64,000 nucleotides of DNA from Prorocentrum cordatum (Eukaryota; Sar; Dinophyceae; Prorocentrales; Prorocentraceae): assembly GCA_963575745.1 (NCBI GenBank), contig CAUYUJ010007413.1, positions 391,667 through 455,666 of the forward strand, read 5' to 3'. Below, one piece after another: positions 43,601 to 54,699 of the stretch (the stretch's first letter is position 1; every line of letters starts with the position of its first letter). Below the pieces are notes generated by a model. It saw only the letters and a program-made list of their open reading frames with translations. It ran no database searches and was not told the DNA's origin. The translations under genes and the position numbers were made by a program.

Positions 43601-44815
43601 CCGTCTTCCTCCATGTTGCTTCCCTCGTCAGACATTACCAGGGCTCTCTCGAACCCTCTGACGCCTCGCGGCCCTCCCGTCCAGATCCAGGGGTAGGGGG
43701 TCGGGGAGGGGTCAAGACACCCTCCGAGATAGCCAGCCGTCTAGCTCACTCGCACCCGCCCTCCCAACACAGAGGTAACACCCGAGCCTGAACATGTTCA
43801 GCGGTCGTCTTTGGATGGATATCTAGTTACTGGAAACCAGAACCGACCCCAGGTGCCCGACGCCGGGGCGAGATGCGCCAGGCGCGACACGCGCGCCAGG
43901 CACCCCTGGGGCCCGAGCGTGCAAGGCAAGCCAGGTGCGCCAGAAGCGCCACGTGCTCCGCGTGCGCCAGGTGTGCCGCATACTCCGGCCGCGCCAGGTG
44001 CGCCACGTTCGGGGCCCGTGCAGAGAGTGTCAGGTGCACCTGCGCACTTGCCAGCACACATCGGGAAACATGTCGGCCCCCACCATCCTTGTCGAAAACC
44101 AATGCCCATCATTGTGTCTGGTGGGCCTGCGCACAGCAGGCCATACGCCACCATCCCCGCCGTCCCTGTCAAAAGCCACTTAACAGTGATCATGGGGTGG
44201 CCGCGCGCATGATCCAGATTTAGCCGCGAGGTGCATTGTGTATTATTTGCGTTAGGGATGGTAGCCCTGCGCAGAACAGGTAACATGCTGACATACCCGC
44301 AGTCCCTGTCAAAAGCAATACAAAATGCTCGCGGGCCTCGCGAATGTGACTCAATACTTTGCTCCAAAGTGTACGCTGTATTGTTTTGTTTGTCAGGGAT
44401 GGTGAGGGTAGGCCGCATCAAGCTGGCCGCGCATGCTCCAAACGTGGAGGCAGGGGTAGGGTAGGGGGAGTGGTCAAGACACCCTCCCATGTTGCAAGTT
44501 GTCTCGCTCACTCTTACCCACCCTCTGAAACATGAGTAGCACCCGAGCTTCAGCATGTTCAGCGGTCGTCTATAGACGGACATTTGTTTTGGAACCAATA
44601 GGGACTCCGCGTGCGCGACGCTGGGACGACTTGCGCCACGCATGCCAGGCGCTCCATGTGCGCCAACGCCCCTTGGGCCCAAAGCGTGCCAGGCACGCCT
44701 CGCGTGCCAGATGCGCCACGTGCTCCACGTGCGCCATGTGTGCCACATGGTCCAGCCGCGCCAGGTGCGCCACGTCCTGGGTACGCGCAGAGTACCCCTC
44801 CCCGCATACTGTACG
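43601..44815. repeat. Duplicated module with GTGCGCCA short repeats
   Basis: 43690-43850 and 44465-44610 are copies of a module (GTCAAGACACCCTCC ... AACACCCGAGC ... TGTTCAGCGGTCGTCT), also at 9185-9345. Each is followed by a GTGCGCCA(C/G) degenerate repeat (43915-44010 and 44640-44790). 44247-44300 and 44370-44470 carry the GTCAGGGATGGT module. No gene. Confidence 0.65.
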
Positions 44816-45985
44816 CCCGACGCCGGCTTGGTACCCTTTCTGCCGCCGAACCAACCCATCCAGATACCAAGCCAGCGGCCGCCGGCTTGGTACCCCGCCG
44901 GCTTGGTACCCCCCCGGGGGCTCCTCCCTACCAAGCTAGCGGCCGCCGGCTTGGTACCCCGCCGGCTTGGTACCCCTCCAGGGCCTCCTGCCTACCAAGC
45001 CAGCGGCCGCCGGCTTGGTACCCCGCCGGCTTGGTACACCCCTGGGGGCTCCTCCCTACCAAGCCAGCGGCCGCCGGCTTGGTACCCCGCCGGCTTGGTA
45101 CCCCTCCAGGGCCTCCTCCCTACCAAGCCAGCGGCCGCCGGCTTGGTACCCCGCCGGCTTGGTACCCCCCTCGGGGCTCCTCCCTACCAAGCCAGCGGCC
45201 GCCGGCTTGGTACCCCGCCGGCTTGGTACCCCTCCAGGGCCTCCTCCCTACCAAGCCAGCGGCCGCCGGCTTGGTACCCCGCCAGCTTGGTACCCCGCCG
45301 GGGCTCCTCCCTACCAAGCCAGCGGCCGCCGGCTTGGTACCCCGCCGGCTTGGTACCCTCCAGGGCCTCCTCCCTACCAAGCCAGCGGCCGCTTGGTACC
45401 CCACCGGCTTGGGTACCCCGCCTCCCTACCAAGCCAGCGGCCGCCGGCTTGGTACCCCGCCGGCTTGGTACCCCTCCAGGGCCTCCTCCCTGCCAAGCCA
45501 GCGGCCGCCTTGGTACCCCCGCCTCTTGGTACCCCTCCAGGCCGGCCTCCTTGTACCTACCACCCCCGCCGGGTACCCTTCCTCCCTACCAAGCCAGCGG
45601 CCGCCGGCTTGGTACCCGCCGGCTTGGTACCCACTCCCCCCTACCAAGCCTGCGGCCCGGCCGGCTTGGTACCACCGCCGGGTTGGTACCCCCCGGGGGC
45701 TCCTCCCAAGCCAGCGGCCGCCGCTTGGTACCCCGCCGGCTTGGTACCCCCCCAAGGGCTCCTCCCTACCCAGCCAGCGGCCGCCGCCCGCCGGCTTGGT
45801 ACCCCTCCAGGGCCTCCTCCCTACCAAGCCAGCGGCCGCCGGCTTGGTACCCCGCCGGCTTGGTACCCCTCCAGGGCCTCCTCCCTACCAAGCCAGCGGC
45901 CGCCGGCTTGGCACACCGCCGGCTTGGTACCCCCCCGGGGGCTCCCCCCTACCAAGCCAGCGGCCGCTGGCTTGGTACCCACCCG
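44816..45985. repeat. 64-bp satellite array 1, about 18 units
   Basis: Unit: AAGCCAGCGGCCGCCGGCTT, GGTACCCCGCCGGCTTGGTA, then CCCCTCCAGGGCCTCCTCCCTACC. The phase recurs every 64 bp (45061, 45125, 45189). GGCTTGGTA and TACCAAGCC within each unit can form a hairpin. No unit contains a stop in any frame, so ORFs of 470-650 codons on the plus strand arise purely from the repeat. Confidence 0.95.
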
Positions 45986-46500
45986 GCTTCGTATCCTACT
46001 GGCCTTCGGCCCTTCCCGCCATCGTGCCTGGGTAGTGGGTCAGAGGCCTCATGGATGTTGGTTGGGATCTCGTGGTTGGCCTCTCGGGGGCCTCTTGGAG
46101 GCAGTTTTGAGGCATCTTGGGGGCTGTTTTGGAGTTTCTTGGGGCCTCTTTTGGGTCTCTTGGGAGCCTCTTTGGGGGCGTCTTGGCGGCCCCTTGGGGC
46201 CTCTTCGGGGCCTCTTGGGGTCTCCTGGCGGCCCGGTCTGTGGTCCTCCTCTGGGCCCCTTCCTGGGGCCGTCTTGGGGGCCTCTTGGGCCGTCTTGGGC
46301 GCCTCCTGGGCCGTCTTGGGGCCCTCTTGGGCCGTCTTGGGGCTCTCTTGGAGGCCGTCTTGGGGCGGTCTTGGGGGCCTCTTAGGCCGTCTTGGAGCGT
46401 CGGAGAGTCGAAAAGGCGGGAGGGCCAACATCCTTCAAAAACAAATGGAAATTGTCGATTTGGACCTCTTGGGCCGCCCTTCTGAGGCCTGTTGGCGCCG
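45986..46500. repeat. Degenerate CTCTTGGGGGCC repeat interrupting the satellite
   Basis: GGGGCCTCTTGGGG-type 10-15-bp repeats, as at 8640-9060. It separates the two 64-bp arrays, and the phrase GAACCAACCCATCCAGATACC precedes both arrays (44850-44870 and 46500-46520). Confidence 0.8.
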
Positions 46501-47582
46501 AACCAACCCATCCAGATACCAAGCCAGCGGCCGCCGGCTTGGTACCCCGCCGGCTTGGTACCCCCCCGGGGGCTCCTCCCTACCAAGCTAGCGGCCGCCG
46601 GCTTGGTACCCCGCCGGCTTGGTACCCCTCCAGGGCCTCCTGCCTACCAAGCCAGCGGCCGCCGGCTTGGTACCCCGCCGGCTTGGTACCCCCCCGGGGG
46701 CTCCTCCCTACCAAGCCAGCGGCCGCCGGCTTGGTACCCCGCCGGCTTGGTACCCCTCCAGGGCCTCCTCCCTACCAAGCCAGCGGCCGCCGGCTTGGTA
46801 CCCCGCCGGCTTGGTACACAACCCTCGAGCGATCGGGGCTCCTCCCTACCAGGCGGGGTACCAAGCCGGCTTGGTACCCCTCCAGGGCTTCCTCCCTACC
46901 AAGCCAGCGGCCGCCGGCTTGGTACCCCGCCGGCTTGATACCCCTCCAGGGCCTCCTCCCTACCAAGCCAGCGGCCGCCGGCTTGGTACCCCGCCGGCTT
47001 GGTACCCCTCCAGGGCCTCCTCCCTACCAAGCCAGCGGCCGTCGGCTTGTTACCCCACCGGCTTGGTATCCCCCAGGGGGCTCCTCCCTACCAAGCCAGC
47101 GGCCGCCGGCTTGGTACCCCGCCGGCTTGGTACCCTCCAGGGCCTCCTCCCTACCAAGCCAGCGGCCGCCGGCTTGGTACCCCGCCGGCTTGGTACCTCT
47201 CCATGGCCTCCTCCCTGCCAAGCCAGCGGCCGCCGGCTTGGTACCCCGCCGGCTTTGGTACCCCCCCGGGGGCCTCCTCCCTACCAAGCCAGCGGCCGCC
47301 GGCTTTGGTACCTCGCCGGCTTGGTACCACCCTCCCCCCTACCAAGCCAGCGGCCGCCGGCTTGGTACACCGCCGGCTTGGTACCCCCCGGGGGTTCCTC
47401 CCTACCACGCCAGCGGCCGCCGGCTTGGTACCCCGCCGGCTTGGTACCCCTCCAGGGCCTCCACCCTACCAAGCCAGCGGCCGCCGGCTTGGTACCCCAC
47501 CGGCTTGGTACACCCCTGGGGGCTCCTCCCTACCAAGCCAGCGGCCGCCGGCTTGGTACCCCGCCGGCTTGGTACCCTCCAC
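46501..47582. repeat. 64-bp satellite array 2, about 17 units
   Basis: Same unit as array 1, with occasional partial units (for example near 46820-46860). It ends 39 bp before the left boundary of the 3-kb duplicated block. Confidence 0.95.
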
Positions 47583-48232
47583 TTTGATCGTCGAGTGGGT
47601 GTAAGTGCGGTAAGAGCGTTGTATATCCGATGAAATCGTTTCAACGAAGATGTATGTAGGTTCATGCTAGTTGACCTCACATATTCAACATATATAAAAT
47701 ATCGAACTTCGCATTCATCTACTTAACGTTTTGTTAGATAAGTATATTCAACAACATACCATACATACTACTCACAGAAACATCCATCTTATCAACTGAG
47801 CTATCGGGTACCACTGCCAAGATATATCGATACATACACCTCAACATACCCAACTTAGTAGCTAAGTCAGCTAAGTCGATGTGGGCTGTCCGATTCGGTT
47901 AACCCGAAATTTGCATAACTTTCTATGTTTTGCATGTTTGTTATTGATATTGCAATGTTTCGGGAAAAAACCACAAAAAACGTTTTAACAACTACAACAC
48001 AACAGTTTTTCAGGACAGGGCGCCGCAGGTCGACGCGCCGAGCCGCCCTCAGGACGCCTGCGGGGCGCGGAGGGGAAGGGGGGAGAGGGAGAGGGGGGGG
48101 GATCAACTATTCTTCAAACTGCCTCCCCTCGGCGGCCATCACCGCCTCCCCTCTCCTCTCCTCGTTGTCGGCGGCCAGCCCGCCCCCGCTCCCTCCTGCC
48201 GCCTTCCCTCCCCGAGCCCGCCTTCCTTCTTC
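47583..48232. other. AT-rich flank 3' of the transposase-like gene
   Basis: 47621-48010 is the most AT-rich stretch of the window (ATATTCAACATATATAAAAT and similar) and is almost identical to 60866-61260. The minus strand around 47790-47815 reads GATAGCTCAGTTGATAAG, resembling a tRNA D-arm/A-box, but no B-box follows at the right distance. It may be the end of the repeated unit. No gene. Confidence 0.5.
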
Positions 48233-48304
48233 GGCGGCATATCCGCCCCTCCCTCCTGCACCTCTCTATCGAAGGGCGGCGCATCCGCCAGCGGCATATC
48301 CGCT
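48233..48304. repeat. GGCGG-N5-CCGCC palindrome cluster downstream of the transposase-like gene
   Basis: GGCGGCATATCCGCC (48233-48247), GGCGGCGCATCCGCC (48275-48289) and the abutting AGCGGCATATCCGCT (48290-48304), just beyond the stop codon at 48331. The same cluster is at 61478-61550 in the second copy. Confidence 0.85.
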
Positions 48305-48330
48305 CTCGCATGCGCTCGTTTTTTCCTTTT

Positions 48331-50739
48331 TCACGTGATGGCGAGCACATAGCCATCGTCCTGTAGTCGCCGATAAGCCGCCCAGGCTGGCGGGATCAGC
48401 TCGGCGGGCATCACGGCGACGTCGCCGCGCGGCCGCCACAGGGACGCGCCTGGGCATGGCGCGCGCACCCATTCCAGGGTCTCCACCAGCAGGTAGCTGG
48501 CGGCGCCAGCCTGCGCGCAGCAATGCACGATGCACGCCTCGCCGTCGCCCAGGAGAAAATCCTGAGGGCAGCAGCGCCTCGATTTTTGGGGGGGCACACG
48601 CATGTGCACCCCTAAATACCAAGGTTGGTTGCGCCGTCTGTCCTGGCTGCCGTGCATCTGGCCGTCGATCGACGCCTCTCTGCTGGTCCACGTTTCAGCC
48701 CTGCGGAGGGGTTCCTCCTCCTCCTCCTCCTCCTCCTCCTCCTCCTCCTCCTCCTGGCGGCGAGCCGCCTCGGCGGCAAACCGCTTTCCCCTCTCCCAGC
48801 CCATCTTCCTCCACAAAGGGCATGCAAGGTTGCGCCCCGAGTGCCCGAACGTACTGTCCAGCTCTGGCGTGCGCCACGCTTTGGCGCGGGAGCGCGGCGC
48901 CTCCTTCGCTTCCTCCAGGAAGCAGGCGAGCATCGCCGTCAAGGCCGACCGCTCGAAATTCTCAGGGTTGTCGATCTCCTGCGACCTGGACCGAAGCAGG
49001 TTGTGCTTCCGCTCGAGTACGAAGGCGTCCAACCAGATGCCGTCCTCCGCAGGCTGGTCGGGGACGTGCCACAATAATGATGCTTCGGCTTGATCAGGGC
49101 TGGCCCGTGCGCGGCTTTGTGCAGCGCCAAGGAAATCGAAACGGCCTTGGTCCAGACAGCTATCAAATTCGGCACGGCGCCGATCCTCAGGACGTAGCCG
49201 AACCGCCTGCCACCTAAGCGCTCGAGGATGCGCGCGGGCCGACGCGGTGCATCCTCGAACGCGCAGGCCAGCGTTTGCGTTTCAGCTGCGGCCGCATGTC
49301 CTTTTGCCCTGCATGTGCAATTCGAGCATCTTCGCCATCGCCTCGAACGACCGCGCCGCAGCGTTCGCCATGCCGCTGGGGCGCAGCTCTGTGTGCACCC
49401 AATGACGAATCAAAGGGAACACGGCCAAGCAATCCGACGCCTTGCCCACGAAGTGCGACGCCTTGCAGGTCGCTTTCTTCCGAGCCACGCTGAACAGAAA
49501 CGCTGGCGGTTTCCTGCCGCGTCTGCCAGTCCGCCACGCCGAGCAGCGATCCCGCCACGTTCCCCACGCGTCGGGGATGACATCCCTCACCGCCTTGAGG
49601 AGCGCAAAGATTTCGACCTGCAAGGTCCCGCCGCTGGCCAGCATGGTATGCATGGGGTCCCTCACGTATGTGCTCGGCGGCGCCACCGTCCGCAACGCCT
49701 GGCACGCCACCAGAGAACGGTCATCCAGAGTGATGCCCATTGCCGTCTCCTTCGGGGGCCGGAACATCAGAAGGGAAGGAAGGGGGGGACATCAGAAGGG
49801 GATCGATGGAAATGTTTTCCTCCCTGGCTCCAGTCTCTCGATGTTCGCTCTGGTTGTCGTGTCCCGCAGCGACGCCAAATCATCATATTGCTGCAAAAAC
49901 TCGTCTGACGACAGCGGGTCAAAGCGCGACGAGTCAGCGCACCAGAGAGGCACGAGGTAATCATCGTCGTCGTAGTCTGCAAGACATTCCGCCTGATCCA
50001 GCACAACGTTCTTGCATTGCAAGCACGGTCTCAGACCTGCAGCGCCCTTGGTGCAGAATGTCTCTTTTCCAGCCGCCTCGTCTGCAATCAAGCGGTGGAA
50101 CTTGGCGAAAAAGTGCACGCCGCCGATTGGCGCACCGTGCTCCGACAGACTCTCTGGGCCCAGGAACAGCGCGCGAAGCAATGCCCGCGCCACGGCCGAG
50201 CCGCCGATGCTCTTCTTCACGACGACGCGCAAGGTGCCGATCGGCAGCCACGCAACCTCCTTCTGCAAGAAGGATCCGAACTCGAGGAAACTCGCATACA
50301 CCGCGAGCTGATTCCGACGATTATCTATCTTCAAGGCGTTGCCCACGCCAATGTCGTCGTAGTACAGCAAAAGCCTCCACGGCCGATCGCGCGACACAGG
50401 GAAACGGCGCATCGCTTCCCAAAACATTGAACTCCAGAGAGGGCAGTCCGACAGGAGCCTCGGCATCAGCCGATGCGGCAGCGCCACGCTCCATCGGAAA
50501 GGCGTGCCGATCTTGGGCTGCAGCCGCACTGCGCTGATGAGATCGGCCACGGATGCCGTCTGCGATCGCTGCATGGCCCGAGCGCTCACGTCTATAGCAT
50601 CGCCCGCGTCGTCGCCATGGCCAAGCGCAGTCACGATTCGCTCGAGCAAAGCCGCGGACACGCCGCGCAGGGCCAGACACTGTTGCAGTCGAGCCCGCTG
50701 CTCCACCTGCTTGTCCACCTGCAGGGCGCGTTTCCCCAT
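48331..50739 (-). pseudogene. tnp2/KDZ/Plavaka-like DDE transposase-family gene, copy 1, frameshifted
   Basis: About 800 codons from ATG 50739 to TGA 48331. Visible motifs in order: LLYYDDIGVGNAL (about residue 122), CLQCKN (about 237), YVRDPMHTMLASGG (about 357), KPKHHY (about 550), ERKHN (about 575), a 14-Glu tract (48713-48755), then a conserved C-terminus ending YVLAIT. YxDD..xxN, CxxC and DPMHxxxxxG in this order parallel tnp2/KDZ/Plavaka transposases, and I recognise the whole layout from high-copy dinoflagellate proteins. The exact superfamily is inferred. Breaks: an in-frame TGA at 49792-49794 followed by a pyrimidine tract (a small intron is possible), a frameshift at an A4 run near 49302, and a missing A near 49074 inside KPKHHY. 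The first two are shared with copy 2. Confidence 0.6.
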
Positions 50740-50856
50740 TGCGCCGACGCCCGCGCGCGGGAGGGGCGGGGGCGGGGGGCAGCGCGAGGCCCAGCGCGGT
50801 TGAGAAAAACGAATTGCAGCCAGAGAGACGGAAGTGGAGGCGGGAATGGATCGCGG

Positions 50857-50925
50857 GGCGGAGTAGCCGCCGAAGGGCATGGCGGTGTAGCCGCCTGAAG
50901 GGTCGGGAGGGGCGGCGTAGCCGCC
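50857..50925. repeat. GGCGG-N5-CCGCC palindromes upstream of the transposase-like gene
   Basis: GGCGGAGTAGCCGCC (50857), GGCGGTGTAGCCGCC (50881) and GGCGGCGTAGCCGCC (50911), in the spacer between the small ORF 51582-51286 and the ATG at 50739. Confidence 0.85.
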
Positions 50926-51285
50926 GAAGAGCGTGGGGGCGAGGGGGCATGGGGGGAGGGGGGAGGGGGGAGGGGGTGGGTGGGGGAGATTGCGGAGGCG
51001 CGAAGTGAGCGTAGCAACGGAACTTGCAAGGGAGATTTCTTTTTCTCGCACGCAATTTCGAGCTTGAGTTTCAAGCTCGGGTTCCAAGCCGCCACCGCTC
51101 GGAGACGGGCGCGGCTGGCGGCTCGAGCTCGGGACGGGCGCAGCGCGGGACGGGCGCGGCGGCGGCTGGCGGCTCTTAGTGCGGGTGCGCGTGCTGCCTC
51201 CAACTCCTCATCCACCTCCTCCTCCTCTCCTCATCCTGCCTCCTCTTCCTCCTTATCCTCCTCTATCGGCCCAGCCGAACGCCGC

Positions 51286-51582
51286 TCAGCTCTCCTGGTG
51301 CGGCTGGCGGCAGAAGAACCGAATGCCGCCTGGGATGTCCTGCACCGTCTGCTTCGACATCTGGCACAGCATCTTGCCGCGCTCCTCGGTGCGGCGCGCC
51401 TCCTCCATCATGCGCCGCGCCTTGTCGATGAGCATCTGGCCCTTGATGCCAACGGCGCGTGCATGGAGGCAACGATTGCGCCACTCGATGAAGCGCACCA
51501 CGATGGTCGCCCAGCTCCACGCACTGCCACCCGCGATGAGCTCGAAGTCATCGACGTCGTACTTGTCCGCGATGCTCGCCAT
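51286..51582 (-). CDS. Small conserved-looking protein, 98 aa
   Basis: Starts in the context CCGCCATGGCG, as do three of the neighbouring genes. Sequence MASIADKYDVDDFELIAGG..., then a helix-forming charged stretch (LIDKARRMMEEARRTEERGK), ending RQPHQES. It is composed like a real protein and free of low complexity. It may be complete or the first exon of a longer gene, since the downstream 550 bp before the transposase-like ATG has no clear continuation. Same strand as all neighbours. Function unknown. Confidence 0.5.
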   Translation of the reverse strand: MASIADKYDVDDFELIAGGSAWSWATIVVRFIEWRNRCLHARAVGIKGQMLIDKARRMMEEARRTEERGKMLCQMSKQTVQDIPGGIRFFCRQPHQES

Positions 51583-51714
51583 GGCGGCGCAAGACCGCGA
51601 AGGGGCACGACCTCGAGCGGCCCCACTTGAGCCACAAAGACTACGGATGAGGGGTGGGACGGTGGCAGATCATGTCATTGGGAAACGCGAGAGAACGGTG
51701 CGAGCGCGGTGGGC

Positions 51715-51935
51715 AGCAAAGGCGGCATCTCCGCCAAATGAAGGCGAGGCGGCATGTCCGCCAAGGGCTTGCGAGAGTGGAAAGGCGGCATCCCCGCCAA
51801 ACGAAGGGCTGCGGTGGTAACGAGCGGGGTGGCGATGGCAACGAAGAAATGTTTTTTTTCAACAACAATAACAATTGTACGAAATCACACACCTCGTCAT
51901 GAGCGGCCCAACTGCCGCCCCTGCCAAGGAGCTGC
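51715..51935. repeat. 220-bp repeat with three palindromes, copy 1
   Basis: Contains GGCGGCATCTCCGCC (51721), GGCGGCATGTCCGCC (51748), GGCGGCATCCCCGCC (51784) and AACAACAATAACAATTGTAC. Nearly identical to 52103-52310. Confidence 0.85.
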
Positions 51936-52095
51936 TACGCCTCTGCTTCGTCTCCGACCGCCAATCGATGGGATTCCCAACGGTGTCGCTGGCCTTCGCG
52001 AGCCACAGCTCGCGCGGTAGGGTCTCGGGCAGGACGCGCTCGAGCAGGAGGGAGTTAGGCAAGCGCTTCGCCTCGCCAAGTGAGGCATCGGAGCG
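51936..52095 (-). pseudogene. Exon-like fragment paralogous to the 57786-56742 gene
   Basis: Minus-strand reading RELWLAKASDTVGNPIDWRSE corresponds to LRAWLSDPVGNPIDWRSE in the gene at 57786-56742. The DNA around VGNPIDWRSE differs at few positions (GACCGCCAATCGATGGGATT versus GACCGCCAGTCGATGGGATT). It lies between the two 220-bp repeats and is open leftwards to about 51860. Another small reading, AQYIMKYGLKK (52380-52345, minus), resembles the EYQMKYDYKK that follows in the intact gene, but it lies on the wrong side. This suggests a rearranged paralogue. Confidence 0.4.
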
Positions 52096-52102
52096 CGATG
52101 AG

Positions 52103-52310
52103 CGCAAAGGCGGCATCTCCGCCAAATGAAGGCAAGGCGGCATGTCCGCCAAGGGCTTGCGAGAGTGGAAAGGCGGCATCCCCGCCAAACGAAGGGCTGC
52201 GGTGGTAACGAGTGGGGTGGCGGTGGAAATGTTGTTTCACCAACAATAACAATTGTACGAAATCGCACACCTCGTCAGGAGCGGCCCAACTGCCGCCCCT
52301 GCTCACGAGC
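52103..52310. repeat. 220-bp repeat with three palindromes, copy 2
   Basis: Palindromes at 52109, 52136 and 52172, identical in order and spacing to copy 1. Confidence 0.85.
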
Positions 52311-52393
52311 GGCCCAGCGGCCGCGGCTTATTCGGGTCCTTCTCCACCTTTTTCAGGCCGTACTTCATGATGTACTGGGCCACCATGGGGCGC

Positions 52394-54339
52394 TCAGGTG
52401 CTGTGCTTCTGCGCCTCCTTGAGCCTCCCCGCGATGGCCCTCGCCGCCGAGCTCGCATCCTTCTGGATGCTGATGGCCTCGTCCTGCGTGATCGTCAACG
52501 CCACGCCGCTGTGCACGCGCTTCTGCGCCACCGCCTTCATGACTGCCACAGACTTCCTCGCCGCCTTCGCGTTCTTCACAGCCCATGACGGCACCTTGTC
52601 CGCCTTCCCATGCTCGAGGTACCCGTCCAGCTCTGTCTCGAGCCTCGTTGCGGTGCCGATCCACTTCAGCGCCAGGTTTTTCTCCTGCGTATCCTTCTTG
52701 GCCTGCTCGGCCTTCTCCCTCGCTTCCTGTCGCCTCCGCTCCTTCTCAGCGTCCTTATCCCTGCGGAGCCTTCGGGGTTGTCCGAAAATGACAACACTTC
52801 GAGCCGAGCGAAATCAATAACCCGATCCGAACCTGAAGAGTTGAACGGAAACCGAAAACGAATGCGAAGCCCAGGCTACACCCCTGCGTTGAACCCCCAA
52901 ACGGCCTGCTCTTGCTCCTGTCCTTGCTCTTGCCGCGGCTCTTGCTCCTGCCCTTGCGGCGGCTCTTGCTCCTGTCGCGGGTCGCGGTCGCCGCGCGAGC
53001 GGCTCCTGCTGCGGTTGGTGTCGCGACGTCTGTCGCGGCGTCTGCTCCTGCTGTCGCGCCTGCCCCTGCTGTCGCGCCTGCTCATGCTGCGCCTCCTCCT
53101 CCTGCGGCTGTCAGACCTGCGCCTGCGGCGCCGCCTGGATCTGGACATGTCGCTCTCGTCTCTTCTGTCGCCCTTGTCGCCGCCGTGCTCTGCGACGCCC
53201 GTCGAGGCCGCTGCCCGCGGGCCGCTCTGCTTCGCCTGCGTCCTCTTATCGGTGTACAGCTCGTTGCGCACTGCGGCCTCCACTGTCTCGCTCCAGGCCG
53301 CCTCCAATTGCGGCCTGTACGTCCACTCCCCGAGATCAGGGTTCCTCCTCTTATCCTGCACATTATCTTCAATCTTTTTCGCGTCGAAGCCGTCGTGCGC
53401 CCACTTCCTCAGCGGAAGGTACTTGCCACCCTTTCGGACGCGCTCCTCCTCCATCCGTTGGACAGTGATTGAGCTGACCACGAAGGCTTCAATGCGATCG
53501 AGGTTCGACAGCCCAGGATCTTCTGCCAGATCCTTGTAGAACTGCTGCTTGAACTCACGCTTCATTTTGGCGAAACACTTTGGCGGCCACTGTCCGAACC
53601 TCCGAGAAAGGCGCACCCCGTTCGTGTTGCACGCGTCGCACTGGTAAGTCGACTGGCCCTTCGCCCTGATCCTGTAGTTGCACTCCTTTGCCGTGCAACA
53701 GCAGCGGTTGCAACGCACGATGCTATCCTCGATGCCATGCACATCCACGAACTCCCCTACCTGGGGAGCGCCTGCTGGCGGATCGTCCTGAGCTGCCTCC
53801 TCCTCCACCGCCTGCGGCGCTGCCGCCTCGGGCGAGCGCTCCTCATTCTCAACCTTGGCTACCGCGCCCTGCGGTGGAGCCTCTTCCTCCTCAAGCTCAC
53901 GCTTGGCACTCTCAAGCTCATCCTGTTTTACGCCGAGCTCGGAACCAATCTCGTCGCCGCGCTCCTCGGAGCCCGATGCCGCCTCTGACGCTGCGTCGTC
54001 CGGCTCTGGTGGCAAAGCCGCCGCGCCCTGAGGAGGCAGTTCTTCGGCGGGAGCTGCGGCTGACGCAGCTTTGCGAGCCGTCCTCAACGCTGCGGGGTGC
54101 TTACCTTTGCCCTTGCCTTTGCTTTTCCCGCGTGCCTTCGGCGGCCCTGCGTCGGTCAATGCGAGCGGCGGCACAAGCTGTCCAGTCAGTGTCAACTGCG
54201 TCCCCGATAGCTTAGCTTTCCCACGGGGCTTCGCTGCGGGCGCCTTGGTCATCACTCCCTTGTTTTTCGGCCTGGCTGCTCCGAACATCACTGCCAGAGA
54301 ATGCTGCTGGTGATCTTCAGCGGGCGGCGTCCCCGCCAT
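52394..54339 (-). CDS. Zinc-ribbon, RS-rich dinoflagellate family protein, two exons, about 603 aa
   Basis: Exon 1 runs 54339-52895 and exon 2 52760-52394. The inferred GT-AG intron (134 nt, phase 2) joins ...AVWG to DKDAEKERRR in frame and removes a TAG at 52876. Start ATG at 54339 sits in CCGCCATGGCG; the frame is open further upstream. Domains: basic KARGKSKGKGKGK (about residues 70-80), an acidic Glu/Ala linker, a four-cysteine zinc ribbon beginning CNRC and ending CDAC (about 206-235) followed by RRFGQWP, a conserved block with GKYLPLRKWAHDGFDAKKIE, an Arg/Ser-rich region (about 390-455) and Gln/Glu repeats. Exon 2 is charged and helical (LETELDGYLEHGKADKVPSW). I recognise the zinc-ribbon block as a high-copy dinoflagellate family. 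An RNA- or DNA-binding role is inference. Confidence 0.7.
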
Positions 54340-54462
54340 GGCGGCGCGACCGCCTTGGCGCGCGAGAAGCCGCGCGTCGCGCGCGGCCGCGCGCTGTCGA
54401 GAGAACTGCTGCCAAGATGAAATGGACGCGAAGCGACGACGAAGCAAACGCGCGGCAAGTGA

Positions 54463-54618
54463 GGCGGGATAGCCGCCAGCGGACTAGCCGCTTCAAAGGT
54501 GGAGGGAGGGGTGGAGGGAGGTATGAAGGGGGCGGCATATCCGCCAGCGGACTCGCCGCTTGAGAAGGTGCAGGGGTGCGGCGAGGGAGGCGGATTGGCC
54601 GCCAGCGGACTAGCCGCT
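54463..54618. repeat. Compound GGCGG-N5-CCGCC / AGCGG-N5-CCGCT palindromes, three pairs
   Basis: Three times a GGCGG-N5-CCGCC palindrome is directly followed by AGCGGACT(A/C)GCCGCT: 54463-54492, 54531-54560 and 54589-54618. They sit in the 5' flank of the zinc-ribbon gene. Confidence 0.9.
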
Positions 54619-54699
54619 CGAAGCGTGGCGGACGCATGAGGTGATACGGATACTGAAATGAATTGCGCTTAACATGCCAACCACACAGAATTGGCATCA

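Larger units (their letters stand above)
47621..50739 (-). repeat. 3.1-kb duplicated block, copy 1
   Basis: Matches 60866-64000, offset 13245 bp at the left end, nearly identical throughout. It contains the AT-rich flank and the whole transposase-like gene. Differences are scattered substitutions, single-base homopolymer indels and a longer CTC tract in copy 2. The left boundary coincides with the first base after the assembly gap in copy 2, so the true boundary of the duplication is unknown. Confidence 0.9.

Noticed and set aside
44611-47633. Plus-strand ORFs of 474, 649, 472 and 413 codons rich in GLVPRRLGTPPG/PYQASGRR
   Set aside because: They run through the 64-bp satellite, which has no stop codon in any frame. 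64 is not a multiple of three, so the same peptide appears in all frames in rotation. Not a gene.
47785-47815. tRNA or SINE head (GATAGCTCAGTTGATAAG on minus, also in the second copy)
   Set aside because: Resembles an A-box, but no B-box or T-arm follows within a plausible distance.
49214-49705. Minus-strand 163-codon ORF MPGVADGGAAEH...
   Set aside because: Shadow frame of the transposase-like gene, which has the recognisable motifs in the neighbouring frame.
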